From Pirellulaceae bacterium (GTDB lineage Bacteria; Planctomycetota; Planctomycetia; Pirellulales; Pirellulaceae): a DNA stretch of 45,816 nt. A model generated the notes under the pieces. That model ran no database searches and had not been told where the DNA came from. It saw only the letters and a program-made list of their open reading frames with translations. A program made the translations under genes and the position numbers. Where the stretch lies: NCBI GenBank assembly GCA_030748485.1, contig JASMLW010000161.1, positions 1 to 45,816 of the forward strand, read 5' to 3'. Shown one piece after another: positions 1-8,921 of this stretch; the stretch's first letter is position 1; each line of letters starts with the position of its first letter.

Positions 1-1461
1 GGCGGGATCCGGTGCGAAGTCGGCCTCGCGAAACCGCGGCTCTCCCTGGCCCATGCCGACGGCGAAGTCGAAGTACATGTCGACGATGTCTTGCGGGTAG
101 CACGTTCGGAACCTGCCGTCGAAAGCCACCTGAACTCCGTCGCCCGGTTGCTCGGAGCCAAAAGCGGAAATCGCGTATTGGGCCCACATGAAACGCACGA
201 CCAACTTGCCGCTCAACTTCTGATCCGACATGAATTGAAACGCCGAGACCGGGTAGGCGTCGCGCTTGACCGTGATCGTGTTCAGCTGACGAGTCAATGA
301 GAGCCCGATCAAACCGATACCGCACAGCAGGACGACGGCGAACAGCGGCCGGAGCCGTTGGCTCAGCGACTGGCCGAACGTCTCTTCGTCCAGACCGATC
401 CGGAGTCTCGCCAAGAAGCTCTGCAGGTACGGTGGCAGCCAAAAGGCGCACATGATCGCCAGGAACGCGATGTGCCGCCGGTGAGCGAACGACTGCGAGA
501 GGACGGCGGCCAGCAAAAGCAATTGTGTGATGTCGCGCGGACGCCGGCAGCAGGCAATTGCGAGTGTGCCGACGATGACGAGCGTCCAGTACGGAGCCCA
601 AACGTATGTGAACTCGGGTGAACGCCACTCGAGAATCTCGGGGCGCGGCGATCCGAGCGATCCGAGCATCCAACGATGCAGTTCCCAGCCGTAGGGGTTG
701 AGCAGCGTGACTGCGGCACAGATGGCGACGACGGCGGCGAACTGGGCGACAACCGGTGCGGCTCGCCATCTCAGACAGACGATCGCTTCGCAGGACCGCA
801 GCCCCAAGTAGGCGGTGAAGATAACCAATCCAGCCGCGAATCCGCCGTGCGAGTTGGCCCACAGGCAGAACAACACTGGAGCTGCCCACAGCCATCGGCG
901 GCGGGAGTTGTTGAAGTCCGCCTCGCTCGACCAAACTCCATCGCGCCGCCATGGCAACGCCCAACGCCCTTCCCAGCCGCGAAAGCACCACGTCAACGCA
1001 CCGATCATGACGGCAAAGAAGAAGTAGGTGAACAGCTGCGGGCGAATGGTCCAGAAGTGCATCAGGTTGGCGGCGGCCAGCAACATTCCCGCGATCGCCG
1101 CCAATTGCCGCACGCCGGCGCTGCGTGCGGCGGCGTAGCTCCAGGCGAACACGAAAACTCCCAGCGCGCACTTCAGCGCCAGCAGGGCGGGCGCTCCGAA
1201 ATGCTTCATGATCGACGCGTACGTGATCTCCGCCAGGTTCTCGTGGTTGATCCAGCGGTAGCCGGGCGCGTTGTACGAGTATGTCGTCTCGGCCGGGATG
1301 CCGCTTCGCAGGACATCTTTACCGTAGGCGACGTGACCCCAGAAGTCGGGATCGGTGTTGTGGTGAGATATCGCCAGGCCGGCGGTCGCCAACAGGAGGG
1401 CGACAATGAGCCCGTCGATCGCGGCCGGGCGACGCAACAGGTTGGTATGCTCGTTGCTCAC
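1..1461 (-). CDS. Multi-membrane protein, GT-C-like, partial (paralog of the next gene)
   Basis: The frame is open from a GTG at 1461 down to the window edge, giving 487 codons with no stop, so the C-terminus is missing. After a short N-terminus (VSNEHTNLLRRPAAIDG) a hydrophobic segment is followed by HNTDPDFWGHV and then WINHENLAE. Near the window edge AFDGRFRTCYPQD appears. These blocks match the same blocks in the gene at 1461-3218, so the two are tandem paralogs. The layout (acidic DPD just after the first membrane segment, many membrane segments, a soluble tail) resembles GT-C type glycosyltransferases, but I cannot identify a substrate. The GTG shares one base with the TAG stop of the upstream gene, which suggests translational coupling. 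The coding strand is supported by the paralogy. Confidence 0.8.
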   Translation of the reverse strand, partial: MSNEHTNLLRRPAAIDGLIVALLLATAGLAISHHNTDPDFWGHVAYGKDVLRSGIPAETTYSYNAPGYRWINHENLAEITYASIMKHFGAPALLALKCALGVFVFAWSYAAARSAGVRQLAAIAGMLLAAANLMHFWTIRPQLFTYFFFAVMIGALTWCFRGWEGRWALPWRRDGVWSSEADFNNSRRRWLWAAPVLFCLWANSHGGFAAGLVIFTAYLGLRSCEAIVCLRWRAAPVVAQFAAVVAICAAVTLLNPYGWELHRWMLGSLGSPRPEILEWRSPEFTYVWAPYWTLVIVGTLAIACCRRPRDITQLLLLAAVLSQSFAHRRHIAFLAIMCAFWLPPYLQSFLARLRIGLDEETFGQSLSQRLRPLFAVVLLCGIGLIGLSLTRQLNTITVKRDAYPVSAFQFMSDQKLSGKLVVRFMWAQYAISAFGSEQPGDGVQVAFDGRFRTCYPQDIVDMYFDFAVGMGQGEPRFREADFAPDPA

Positions 1462-3218
1462 TACGTCGATTCCTTTCGTTGCGTCGAATCTGCTTGGCCT
1501 GTGGCCATGGCGTCGCGGCGAATCGGCAACGCCGGCCATGTCACGGATCCGATCTGTTTGGCGTCGTCAATTCGTCGTCGCCGGGGTGGGAGCCAAGCGG
1601 AACTTTGGGGGTCGTCGTACACGGCGCGGCGACCCCAGATTTGCGCCAGTGAATCTTGGTAGAGCAGTGTCCATTCGTCGCTCTGGCTCCACATGACGAT
1701 TTGCGAATGTGGTTGCCGACGGCTCACCAGTACGAGATTCGGATCGCCGTGTTCCAAAACGCGGCGGCCGGCGAACGGCTGCGAGTGCTGATCCCGGTGG
1801 CGCAGAGCTGTGATCTCACCGAGGATCAGATCGAAGTGCATGTCGACCACGTCTTGTGGATAGCAGGTGCGGAATCGGCCGTCGAACGCGACCTGGATGC
1901 GCGGACTGTCGCCGCGGTCTCCAAAGCATGCGATCAAGTACTGGGCCCAGTTGTAGGTGACGACCAGGCGGCCGTTGAGATGTTCATCTTCGATGAATTG
2001 AACGGCGCTGACGGGGAAGCGGTCGCGTTCAACCGGCATGTCGGTGAGTCGCTGCGCGAGGTTCCATGTAAGGATGGCTGCGGCAAAAGCTCCGACGAGT
2101 GAGAAGCCGACCGTTGCCGCTCTTCCCAGTGGTCGATCAGTATCGTTCGTTTCGGACGAGCCAACTAGATTCCATCTCGCCAGAGCCGACTCAAAGTGAG
2201 GCGTCATCCAAAGAGCGAAAGGCAGAGCGAAGAACGGAATGTGGCGCTGGTGGCTCATCGATTGCCAAAACGTCAGCGCCAGGATGACGCAGTGAGTAAA
2301 GTCTCTGGAGCGTTTTGTTCGCAACATCGTGAAGCAGAAGCAGGCGGCGCAGATCCACCACGGGATCCAATCGAGTGACAGTTCGGGCGGATGCCACTCG
2401 GTGATCTCGGGGCGCGGCGCGCCGAGGGATTCGAGCAGCCAGAAGTGGAGGTTGGGACCGTATGGATTGATCAGTGTCGCCAGCCCGGCGACGACCGCCA
2501 TCAGGGCGAGTCGGCGAACGACTCCCCAAGCTTCTGCTCCCCAGCACGAGAGAGCTTCGATCGCTCGCAACACCAGGTAGGCGACGTAGATTGCCAAGCC
2601 GGCGGCGAATGCTCCGTGCGTGTTCGCCCAAAGCAAGAAGAGTATCGGCGCCAACCAGAGGCGCCGCATGCGCTGTGACGAGTAGTCGGGCAGTGGTCGG
2701 TCGACGGGGCGACTTCCGAACGACAACCACCAACGGCCTTGCCAACCAGCGAAACAATGGTCCAGCAGCGCCAGCAGCAGAGCGAAGTAGAGGTACGAGA
2801 AGAGTTGCGGGCGGACTTGCCAGAAGAAGTTGAGATTGAGGGCCGTGAGCATGGTGATCCCGGCCGCGACGAGCCATGCCGACCCGCGACGGAGCAGCGT
2901 CATCAGTATCCAGCCGCAGACGGCGACGCCGGCGAGACACTTGAGGACGATTAATCCCGGCGCTCCGACCGCACTTGCTCCGGCGGCTAGCGCAGCTTCG
3001 GCGAGGTTTTCGTGATTGATCCAGCGGTAGCCGACTCCGGTGAACGAGTAGGTCGTCGATTGGGGCAGGCCGTACGTCCAAACGTCTCGCCCAAACTGCA
3101 CGTGTCCCCACAGGTCCGGGTCCGCGTGATTAGCGGAAAGTGCGAACGCGGAGGCGAACAGAGTGGCGACGACGCAAATCACAAGGAATCGGTTGTGACG
3201 CGGGTCTGAATTTGTCAT
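1461..3218 (-). CDS. Multi-membrane protein, GT-C-like
   Basis: About 585 residues from the ATG at 3218; an in-frame ATG at 3254 would add 12 residues, and neither start has a strong Shine-Dalgarno sequence. The N-terminus (MTNSDPRHNR) leads into a membrane segment, then NHADPDLWGHV, where the acidic DPD sits at the first extracytoplasmic loop as in GT-C glycosyltransferases. Further hydrophobic segments follow, and the soluble C-terminal third contains AFDGRFRTCYPQD. It is a tandem paralog of the downstream gene, whose GTG start overlaps this gene's TAG stop by one base. A role in cell-surface glycan assembly is an inference from topology only. Confidence 0.75.
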   Translation of the reverse strand: MTNSDPRHNRFLVICVVATLFASAFALSANHADPDLWGHVQFGRDVWTYGLPQSTTYSFTGVGYRWINHENLAEAALAAGASAVGAPGLIVLKCLAGVAVCGWILMTLLRRGSAWLVAAGITMLTALNLNFFWQVRPQLFSYLYFALLLALLDHCFAGWQGRWWLSFGSRPVDRPLPDYSSQRMRRLWLAPILFLLWANTHGAFAAGLAIYVAYLVLRAIEALSCWGAEAWGVVRRLALMAVVAGLATLINPYGPNLHFWLLESLGAPRPEITEWHPPELSLDWIPWWICAACFCFTMLRTKRSRDFTHCVILALTFWQSMSHQRHIPFFALPFALWMTPHFESALARWNLVGSSETNDTDRPLGRAATVGFSLVGAFAAAILTWNLAQRLTDMPVERDRFPVSAVQFIEDEHLNGRLVVTYNWAQYLIACFGDRGDSPRIQVAFDGRFRTCYPQDVVDMHFDLILGEITALRHRDQHSQPFAGRRVLEHGDPNLVLVSRRQPHSQIVMWSQSDEWTLLYQDSLAQIWGRRAVYDDPQSSAWLPPRRRRIDDAKQIGSVTWPALPIRRDAMATGQADSTQRKEST

Positions 3219-3527
3219 AGGAAAATATAGGCCGCAGTCAACAGTCGTTCGCATTGCAATTCGCTGGCAGAATCGTCAGAAGCGTCACAACCTTTGTAGC
3301 TGGCTACGTTCGCCAGAACGTGGAGGCGGTTCGTTTGATCGCCAGACCACCCGTGACGTCCGACGTCCCAAGATCATCCGCAATCCTCCACTGCCACTTG
3401 CGGGCGGGTTGAGCGCGGAGGTTGTGGTTGTCGACTACGGCGGGGACGTTACATTGGCGGAAGGAAGCGGGGGCAGGGATGCGGGGGCAAGGAGCATCGG
3501 ATCGCAGTAATCGATTGATGGGATACT
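3219..3527. other. Divergent intergenic region
   Basis: This gap separates the minus-strand membrane genes from the plus-strand MoxR gene and must hold promoters for both. No gene is evident. A purine-rich stretch near 3459-3505 carries two G5 runs and one G3 run. I could not assign promoter elements. Confidence 0.5.
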
Positions 3528-4484
3528 ATGAAAACTCACGTCGAGATCGACGGGGTGCGACTGAGACTCGGTCAGCCTCGTGAGGCGAAGGGCGCGTGGA
3601 TCGGTCAGCGCGAGATTCTCAAGCAACTGCTCGCGTGTTGGGTGGTGGTTGACGAAGCCGATCTTCCGCTAACGCCGCGGCTTGTGGGGAGCCCCGGAAT
3701 CGGGAAGACTGCGCTGGCGATGGCCGGGGCTCGCGAGCGCGAGCAGGAGCTTTACATCTACCAATGCACGGCCGACACGCGGCCGGAAGACCTGCTTGTG
3801 ACGCCCGTTCTTTCGGAACAGGGAAAGATCGCTTACCACGCGTCGCCGTTGGTGACCGCGATGTTGCGGGGCGGCGTGTGCATTTTGGATGAAGGGAATC
3901 GGATGAACGAAAAGTCGTGGGCCAGTTTGGCTCCGCTTTACGATCACCGCCGTTATGTCGAATCGATTGTGGCGGGAATCACGATCAACGCCCATCCGGA
4001 TTTTCGTTGCGCCGTAACGATGAACCAGGACGAGTCGACGTATGAGATCCCCGATTACATTCTCAGCCGCCTGCAACCGACGCTTGCTGTGGGGTTTCCC
4101 GACCGGCAGGACGAGATGGCGATTCTGCAATACCACCTGCCGTTCGCTGAGTCGGACATGTTGGCGATAACGGTCGATTTTTTGCAACAGTCGCACGGTT
4201 TGCGGCTCGACTTTTCGCCGCGTGACGGGATCAATCTGCTCCGCTACGCGATCAAGCGGTTGAGTCAGGATCCCGATCATCCGTTGAACAAAGACGCGGT
4301 TTGGCGCGAGGCGTTGGAGCGATGCTTGGGTGAGGACGCGGTTGACCTCGAGTCGCTGGCCGCGAAGAGGCAGCGCACATTGGGAGGCGACGCCGTACCG
4401 CTGGGGCTGGGCGATTTCTTTTTCTCGCCCGACGATCCGCTGCACCCCGACCAGGAATTGGACGACGAGGACGACGAGTTCTGA
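3528..4484 (+). CDS. MoxR/CbbQ-type AAA+ ATPase
   Basis: This 318-residue ATPase carries Walker A GSPGIGKT at residues 54-61, Walker B VCILDEG at 117-123 followed by NRMNE, a sensor-1 Asn in TMNQD near 166, and an arginine-finger candidate in YILSRLQP near 181. These match the MoxR/CbbQ group of AAA+ proteins, which remodel or activate partner proteins and often pair with a VWA-domain protein. The C-terminus is very acidic ([10 protein letters not shown]). The next gene begins 22 bases downstream on the same strand, so the two form an operon, but no VWA-domain gene follows. The start ATG is preceded by a GATGGGAT stretch that could serve as a ribosome-binding site. The family call is secure; the substrate is unknown. 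Confidence 0.9.
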   Translation: MKTHVEIDGVRLRLGQPREAKGAWIGQREILKQLLACWVVVDEADLPLTPRLVGSPGIGKTALAMAGAREREQELYIYQCTADTRPEDLLVTPVLSEQGKIAYHASPLVTAMLRGGVCILDEGNRMNEKSWASLAPLYDHRRYVESIVAGITINAHPDFRCAVTMNQDESTYEIPDYILSRLQPTLAVGFPDRQDEMAILQYHLPFAESDMLAITVDFLQQSHGLRLDFSPRDGINLLRYAIKRLSQDPDHPLNKDAVWREALERCLGEDAVDLESLAAKRQRTLGGDAVPLGLGDFFFSPDDPLHPDQELDDEDDEF

Positions 4485-4506
4485 AGAATCGATCGTTGCA
4501 GTTGCC

Positions 4507-6438
4507 ATGCCACACGAACTACTGGGTATCGGGAAGCGAATTACGGCGCTGCCGATCATTCACGGCAGCGGCGACTTCGCAATTGAGGTCCGGCGTTTCT
4601 TGTTGGAGAACGCGTTTGATTGCCTAGCCGTGCCGTTACCGCCTTCATTTCAAGAGGATGTGGAGACGGCGATTGAGTTGCTGCCGGCTCCCACGGTGGT
4701 AATTCAGGGCGCGACGCGGCAAATGTTCAAGACGTCGTGGAGTCCCGACGACGACCGCGATGAAGACGATGACCCGGACGACGCTCCGCGCGCGCTTGAT
4801 TACGTGCCGATCGATCCTTGTCAGGGCGTCATCGCTGGAGTGCGCGTCGCGCTGGGGGAGCACAAGCGGCGGGCGTTCATTGACATGGAGACGGAGTTGT
4901 TTGAGCCGATCTCATTGCCTCTTCCCGATCCATACGCGTTGAAGCAAGCTCGCTTGGAGCGGTTCGTCGCGGCGCTGGCTCCTTCGATCGGGAGATTGCC
5001 GGACGGTCAGCCGACGAGTCGAGTCAGGCATATGGCTCGGCGGCTGCGCGAGCTCGAAGCGGAGAACGAGCACGTGGTGCTGTTGTGTTCCGTCTTGGAG
5101 TGGCCGTGGATTCGTGAAGCGTATTGCGAATTGGCGGACGATCCTGAGATCGGCAACGACGGCCAGGGCGTCGATTGGGACGATGTAATCTCGCACCGCG
5201 AATTGGAGACGCAGACTTTTCAAGTCAACGAGGACTCGTTGCTATTTGTACTGGGCGAGTTGCCGTTCATATCGGGGTTGTACGAGCAGGCGCGGGCTCA
5301 GTTGGACGATGATGAGAACTTGTCGGTTGATGGAGTGAAAGAGCTGTTGCTCACGGCGCGGGGGACGTACGTTGAGGAATTGGGTGGGCGAGCGCGCCGT
5401 ATTACTCCGCAGCTGTTGGCCCATTGCCTCAAGTACGTGCGCAATCTGTCGCTGGTCGAACGGCGGCTCACCCCTGACTTGTATTCCATTGTGATCGCGG
5501 CCAAGCAAGTCGCCGGTGATCAATTCGCGATGCACGTTGCCGAGACGGCTCGCGCGTATCCGTTTTCGGGGGGAGCGGGCTTGGCGGAGATCAAGATGGG
5601 CGTCGAACAGTCGCGGCTGCCGGGTGGCGAGATTGTGGGGATGGTCAGCCGATTGCCGGGGCCGCCGGTGACGTGGCGCAGCTGCGAATTGAAACGCCGG
5701 CCGGACCGCCGCGAGAAGGAGCGGTGGCGGACTCGTTGGAATCCGTTCTCGCAATGCAGCTACCCCCCGGAGGATGAGCTGATCGAAAACTTTCGGTCTC
5801 ACGTCGTGGAACGAGCCAAGCAGATCATGGGCGCGGACCTGGTGCGGACAGAGAAGTTTTCGACGAGCATCAAAGACGGTATCGATATTCGGGAGACCGT
5901 GCGGCACTGGTATGACGGGGAGATCTACGTCAAGGTCCTGCCGCCGAGTCGTGGTGCGTTGGACTGCACAGTGATGTTGTTCGATTCACCGGCGGATCCA
6001 CGGGAGTATTCGTGGCGCACGACTTGGTTCGCGGAGCACGAAGAAGAATCGACATTGTCGTTTTTTGCGACCGACTACCGTCACGAGTTGGTTGGGCCCG
6101 GGATCGGGGTGGCCTCATATGGAGGCGCGATGTTCCTCTATCCGCCGGTGGCGATCCCCGACATTTGGACGGACCCTCGATTGAATTTCACAGAAACGAT
6201 GGAGGAGCGATTGCTGGCGTCGGCCTGTTTGCACAGTCGAAGCCCGGTGATTGCCTTGTTGAGCGGTCTACCGCCAGGTGCGGGATGGCGGCGGTTAGCT
6301 CGGCGATACGGCAAGCGATGGATCCACGTGCCCCTGGGGCAGTTCAGTGAGTCGACGGTGCGGCAATTGCAGATGGTGCACGTCCTCAATGGGAAGGACG
6401 TGCGCAGTTACGCCGCGGATTTCATTCGCCGCGCATGA
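4507..6438 (+). CDS. Conserved-looking MoxR partner, possibly TraB/DUF5682-like
   Basis: This 643-residue protein starts at the ATG at 4507, just after the MoxR stop; the open frame extends further upstream only because it overlaps MoxR out of frame. The N-terminus reads LPIIHGSGDFAIEVRRF, then a predicted strand (FDCLAVPLP). That arrangement resembles the start of TraB/DUF5682-type proteins, which occur beside MoxR ATPases in other bacteria. HVVLLCSVLEWPWI near residue 195 would be the matching central strand. An acidic loop (DDDRDEDDDPDD) lies near residue 85. No signal peptide or membrane segment is seen. The partnership with MoxR rests on the 22-base spacing. The TraB/DUF5682 link is tentative and needs a profile search. 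Confidence 0.7.
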   Translation: MPHELLGIGKRITALPIIHGSGDFAIEVRRFLLENAFDCLAVPLPPSFQEDVETAIELLPAPTVVIQGATRQMFKTSWSPDDDRDEDDDPDDAPRALDYVPIDPCQGVIAGVRVALGEHKRRAFIDMETELFEPISLPLPDPYALKQARLERFVAALAPSIGRLPDGQPTSRVRHMARRLRELEAENEHVVLLCSVLEWPWIREAYCELADDPEIGNDGQGVDWDDVISHRELETQTFQVNEDSLLFVLGELPFISGLYEQARAQLDDDENLSVDGVKELLLTARGTYVEELGGRARRITPQLLAHCLKYVRNLSLVERRLTPDLYSIVIAAKQVAGDQFAMHVAETARAYPFSGGAGLAEIKMGVEQSRLPGGEIVGMVSRLPGPPVTWRSCELKRRPDRREKERWRTRWNPFSQCSYPPEDELIENFRSHVVERAKQIMGADLVRTEKFSTSIKDGIDIRETVRHWYDGEIYVKVLPPSRGALDCTVMLFDSPADPREYSWRTTWFAEHEEESTLSFFATDYRHELVGPGIGVASYGGAMFLYPPVAIPDIWTDPRLNFTETMEERLLASACLHSRSPVIALLSGLPPGAGWRRLARRYGKRWIHVPLGQFSESTVRQLQMVHVLNGKDVRSYAADFIRRA

Positions 6439-6767
6439 ATTGCGTTCCTGGGGCGGCGCCCTTGTCATCACCCACATTTTTGGCCGTAGGCCAAATTCAC
6501 CGTAGCCTGGGGCAACGCCGCGTTTACGCCCCCTCCGCCGCAGGCGGCATAGGCCCGTGCTTGAGGGCGGGTGAACCAGGCGTTCCAGCTGCAACCAACG
6601 TTCCATTCCCGCGTCGCCCCGCGCCACCGCGTTCCACACTCGCGACACTCACGACACCTCGCCACCAACGCACGACCAGGGGCGTTTACGCCCCCCTCCG
6701 CCGCAGGCGGCATAGGCCCGCCCTTGAGGGCGGGTGAACCAGGCGTTCCAGCTGCAACCAACGCTCC

Positions 6768-6929
6768 ATTCCCGCGTCGCCCCGCGCCACCGCGTTCCAA
6801 CGATTTCGTGCCGGCTGCATCCAACGCCCCATTCCCGCGCTGCCCCTCGCCATCGCGTCCCAACGATCTCGTGCCGGCTGCATCCAACGCCCCATTCTCA
6901 CGTCGCCCCGCGCCACCGCGTTCCAACGA
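6768..6929. repeat. 63-bp tandem repeat, about 2.6 units
   Basis: Units start at 6768, 6831 and 6894, each beginning ATTC and sharing a CGCGCCACCGCGT-type core followed by CAACGAT and GTGCCGGCTGCATCC. The third unit is cut off where the next cassette begins. It is part of the mosaic at 6506-7298. Confidence 0.85.
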
Positions 6930-7020
6930 CACGAGGGCGTTTACGCCCTCCTCCGCCGCAGGCGGTCATAGGCCCGTGCTTGAGCACGGGTGAACCAGGC
7001 GCTCCGGCTGCAACCAACAC

Positions 7021-7262
7021 TCCATTCCCGCGTCGCCCCGCGCCACCACGTTCCACTCTCGCGTCGCCCCGTGCCACCGCGTTCCACTCGCGCTGCCCCG
7101 CGCCATCGCTCCATTCGCGTCGCCCCGCGCCACCGCGTTCCACTCTCGCGTCGCCCCGCGCATCGCGTCCCCTTCCCGCGTCGCCCCGCGCCACCGGTGT
7201 TCCACACTCACCCGGCCCCGCGCCACCGCGATCCACACTCACACGGCCCTGCGCCGCCGCGC
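7021..7262. repeat. About 31-bp minisatellite, eight units
   Basis: Eight consecutive units of 27-32 bases begin at 7021, 7052, 7083, 7110, 7139, 7169, 7201 and 7232. Most start TCCA and contain CGTCGCCCCGCGCCA or a close variant. Similar single units follow the cassettes near 6602 and 6765. The length changes between units are not multiples of three, which argues against a coding repeat. Confidence 0.9.
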
Positions 7263-7320
7263 GCGCGACCAGGGGCGTTTACGCGGCAACGCCCCAGGAG
7301 CACTCGGTAGGCGTTCGCCC

Positions 7321-7371
7321 CGCTCCCGTTGGTCGCTGAAATCGAGCGCGAGAAACCCAAATCCTCAACGC
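7321..7371 (-). repeat. Dispersed intergenic repeat, copy 1
   Basis: Read on the minus strand, this copy goes from GCGTTGAGGATTTGGG through CGATTTCAGCGACCAACG to GGGAGCG. It matches copies near 14718, 15781, 15886, 28198 and 45401. Confidence 0.8.
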
Positions 7372-7725
7372 AAAAAATGGGAGGGCAAGAATTAGTTCTG
7401 GGTTTTTGATGGGTCAATCCGAGAAAAAACGATGAACTAAGTAAACGCCGATGGGTCGGTCGAGAGGATGTGAGCCTGCCCGGCGCGCCACTATCGCATC
7501 CCAGAAGAGCCAACTTCTGTCTCGATCGCCCCGTTTGTTGATGCGACTGGGAGCAGAGTGAATGGTGTGCCGAGCGTCGTACACTTCCCAGCGTCCGAAC
7601 GACGTTGCCACCGCACTCGAGGGGGTGCGAGTTTTCGGGGGATTCCTCGTACCCCCTCCCGCTCCCCGGTCGCCGCTGAAGGTCCGTACGTGAACAGAGC
7701 CCGGAGAGACTGCCGCGAACAACCG
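7372..7725. other. Intergenic stretch without a gene
   Basis: Between the repeats and the next gene I see no convincing coding sequence; the open frames here have skewed composition and no recognisable protein. A degenerate trace of the dispersed repeat (CGCTCCCCGGTCGCCGCTG) is visible near 7662. The stretch around 7372-7440 is less GC-rich than its surroundings. Confidence 0.5.
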
Positions 7726-8574
7726 CTATCGACCGCCCTCGGCTGGCAACATTCGCGCGCCGGTTGACAGCTGCAATTGATCGCGAAGCCGCGACGTCGA
7801 ACGAATTCTCAGTTCGGTCGAACCGCGCAAGACACCCGCGCCGGGCGAAGCCAGCTGCGCATGAAGCACCGCGTCTCCACCAACGTGCAGGTCCACCTCC
7901 GGCCGCACGCGGCGGAAGGGAAGCCGTACGACGCCCTCTTGAGAAGCCCGCAACGGCTGAGCCCACGACTCGATCTCGGCAAAGCGTTTCGTCCGCGAGT
8001 TGTACGCCAACAACACGACCCGCAATGAACCCGTCGCCTCCACGGCGTTCCCCTGCGCATCGCGACCCTCGATGTTCAATGCGACGCCGTCAGCCTCAGC
8101 GTCGGCGTCCCAATTTGTGACCCAACCCGAAACATGTATGGAAGACATTCGCGCTGCTCGGCGCGACTCGGCTGAATCCGCTACGCGACGGTCGACGTTT
8201 CGAACGCTCTTCGCTCGCCTCATCAAATCCGCATATGTGATCGATTTATCCGGTCTCACCAACAGGGCGAGTCGACGAAAGTCGGCAACTTCGTATCGTC
8301 TCCCGAAAAAGACCACTTCGCGAATTTCCCGCCACGCAACCGGATAACTCAACACCAGCGAACGGCCGCGGCGGAACAGCCACAGATTCGACTCATCTGT
8401 CCTCGCATCCAACTCCCCCAATCGGCTCGACCCATCCCGCAACACGGCGGTTATCCGCTCGTCATCACCCACTTGATCACCCGCTTGCGCGGCAGTGGAT
8501 GTCAGCAGCACGATGGCCGCGAGGGCCGGCGCTCCCAAACATTTCGGCGGCTCGATGAATCGCTTTGTAGTCAT
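7726..8574 (-). CDS. Secreted protein of unknown function
   Basis: The ATG at 8574 gives 282 residues. It is chosen because it follows a GGCGAGGGC ribosome-binding-like stretch and begins a clear signal peptide (MTTKRFIEPPKCLG, then ALAAIVLLTSTAAQA with cleavage after AQA). Residues 35-100 are rich in beta-forming sequence (RITAVLRDGSSRLGEL, ESNLWLFRRG). A second beta-rich block (VSGWVTNWDADAEADG, GSLRVVLLAYNSRTKRF) could be an immunoglobulin-like fold. I do not recognise the family. It is transcribed divergently from the isomerase-like gene at 8922. Confidence 0.7.
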   Translation of the reverse strand: MTTKRFIEPPKCLGAPALAAIVLLTSTAAQAGDQVGDDERITAVLRDGSSRLGELDARTDESNLWLFRRGRSLVLSYPVAWREIREVVFFGRRYEVADFRRLALLVRPDKSITYADLMRRAKSVRNVDRRVADSAESRRAARMSSIHVSGWVTNWDADAEADGVALNIEGRDAQGNAVEATGSLRVVLLAYNSRTKRFAEIESWAQPLRASQEGVVRLPFRRVRPEVDLHVGGDAVLHAQLASPGAGVLRGSTELRIRSTSRLRDQLQLSTGARMLPAEGGR

Positions 8575-8921
8575 GACGCCCTCGCCGTGAATTGAGTACC
8601 CAAGGTCAATGCAACAAGGGGCAATCACCGTGCCGCTTCCCGGCCACCGGCGGCGCGTCACCGCAGTCAAGTCGTCTTGAGCACGACGGTTACGACGCGG
8701 ATCCGCGCAGCCCGTCGTCGTCGAGAGAACGCTTGCGGTGTTGATTTTTCGCCACACGTTGCGTTCACTGAACATCATCGCGACTCGATCCAAGCGGCCG
8801 CCGCCGTTACGCAAATCGTTGAAACCAAGTGGTTGCCGCACACATCCCGAATCGCGCCCAGCTGGAGCCTCTCACGGCGCGAGACTTGCAACCCTGCGAC
8901 CCACACGCCCAGGAGCTGTTC
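8575..8921. other. Divergent intergenic region
   Basis: This gap separates two divergent genes. It holds no evident coding sequence, and the open frame that crosses it is only an upstream extension of the gene at 8922. The downstream end carries the AGGAG of that gene. Confidence 0.4.

Larger units (their letters stand above)
6506..7298. repeat. Mosaic of hairpin cassettes and minisatellites with inverted ends
   Basis: About 790 bases are built from repeats and explain the many overlapping open frames here, none of which looks like a gene. Three cassettes begin near 6520, 6683 and 6938. Each runs through a GCGTTTACGC hairpin, a CCGCC-GCA-GGCGG hairpin, a CCCG...CGGG hairpin and a GTGAACCAGGCG segment into a CGCGTCGCCCCGCGCCA-type unit. 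A fourth, partial copy lies near 7272. The outer copies (6506-6532 and 7272-7298) face each other as an imperfect 27-base inverted repeat. Cassette hairpins are at 6554-6571, 6717-6734 and 6973-6990, and at 6679-6694 and 6933-6950. The layout resembles REP/BIME mosaics, but I do not recognise the family. Confidence 0.9.

Noticed and set aside
3459-3505. G-quadruplex-forming sequence upstream of the MoxR gene
   Set aside because: Only three runs of three or more G on this strand; not enough for a convincing standard motif.
7021-7262. CRISPR array
   Set aside because: Units are contiguous and nearly alike with no unique spacers of constant length, and no cas genes are present.
6571-7339. Several overlapping open frames of 76-201 codons on both strands
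   Set aside because: They are translations of GC-rich repeats, occur in many frames at once, and repeat units differ by lengths that are not multiples of three.
7208-7966. 252-residue minus-strand open frame
   Set aside because: It spans repeats and the 3' part of the secreted protein gene in a different frame, with Arg/Gly/Ala-skewed composition and no domain.
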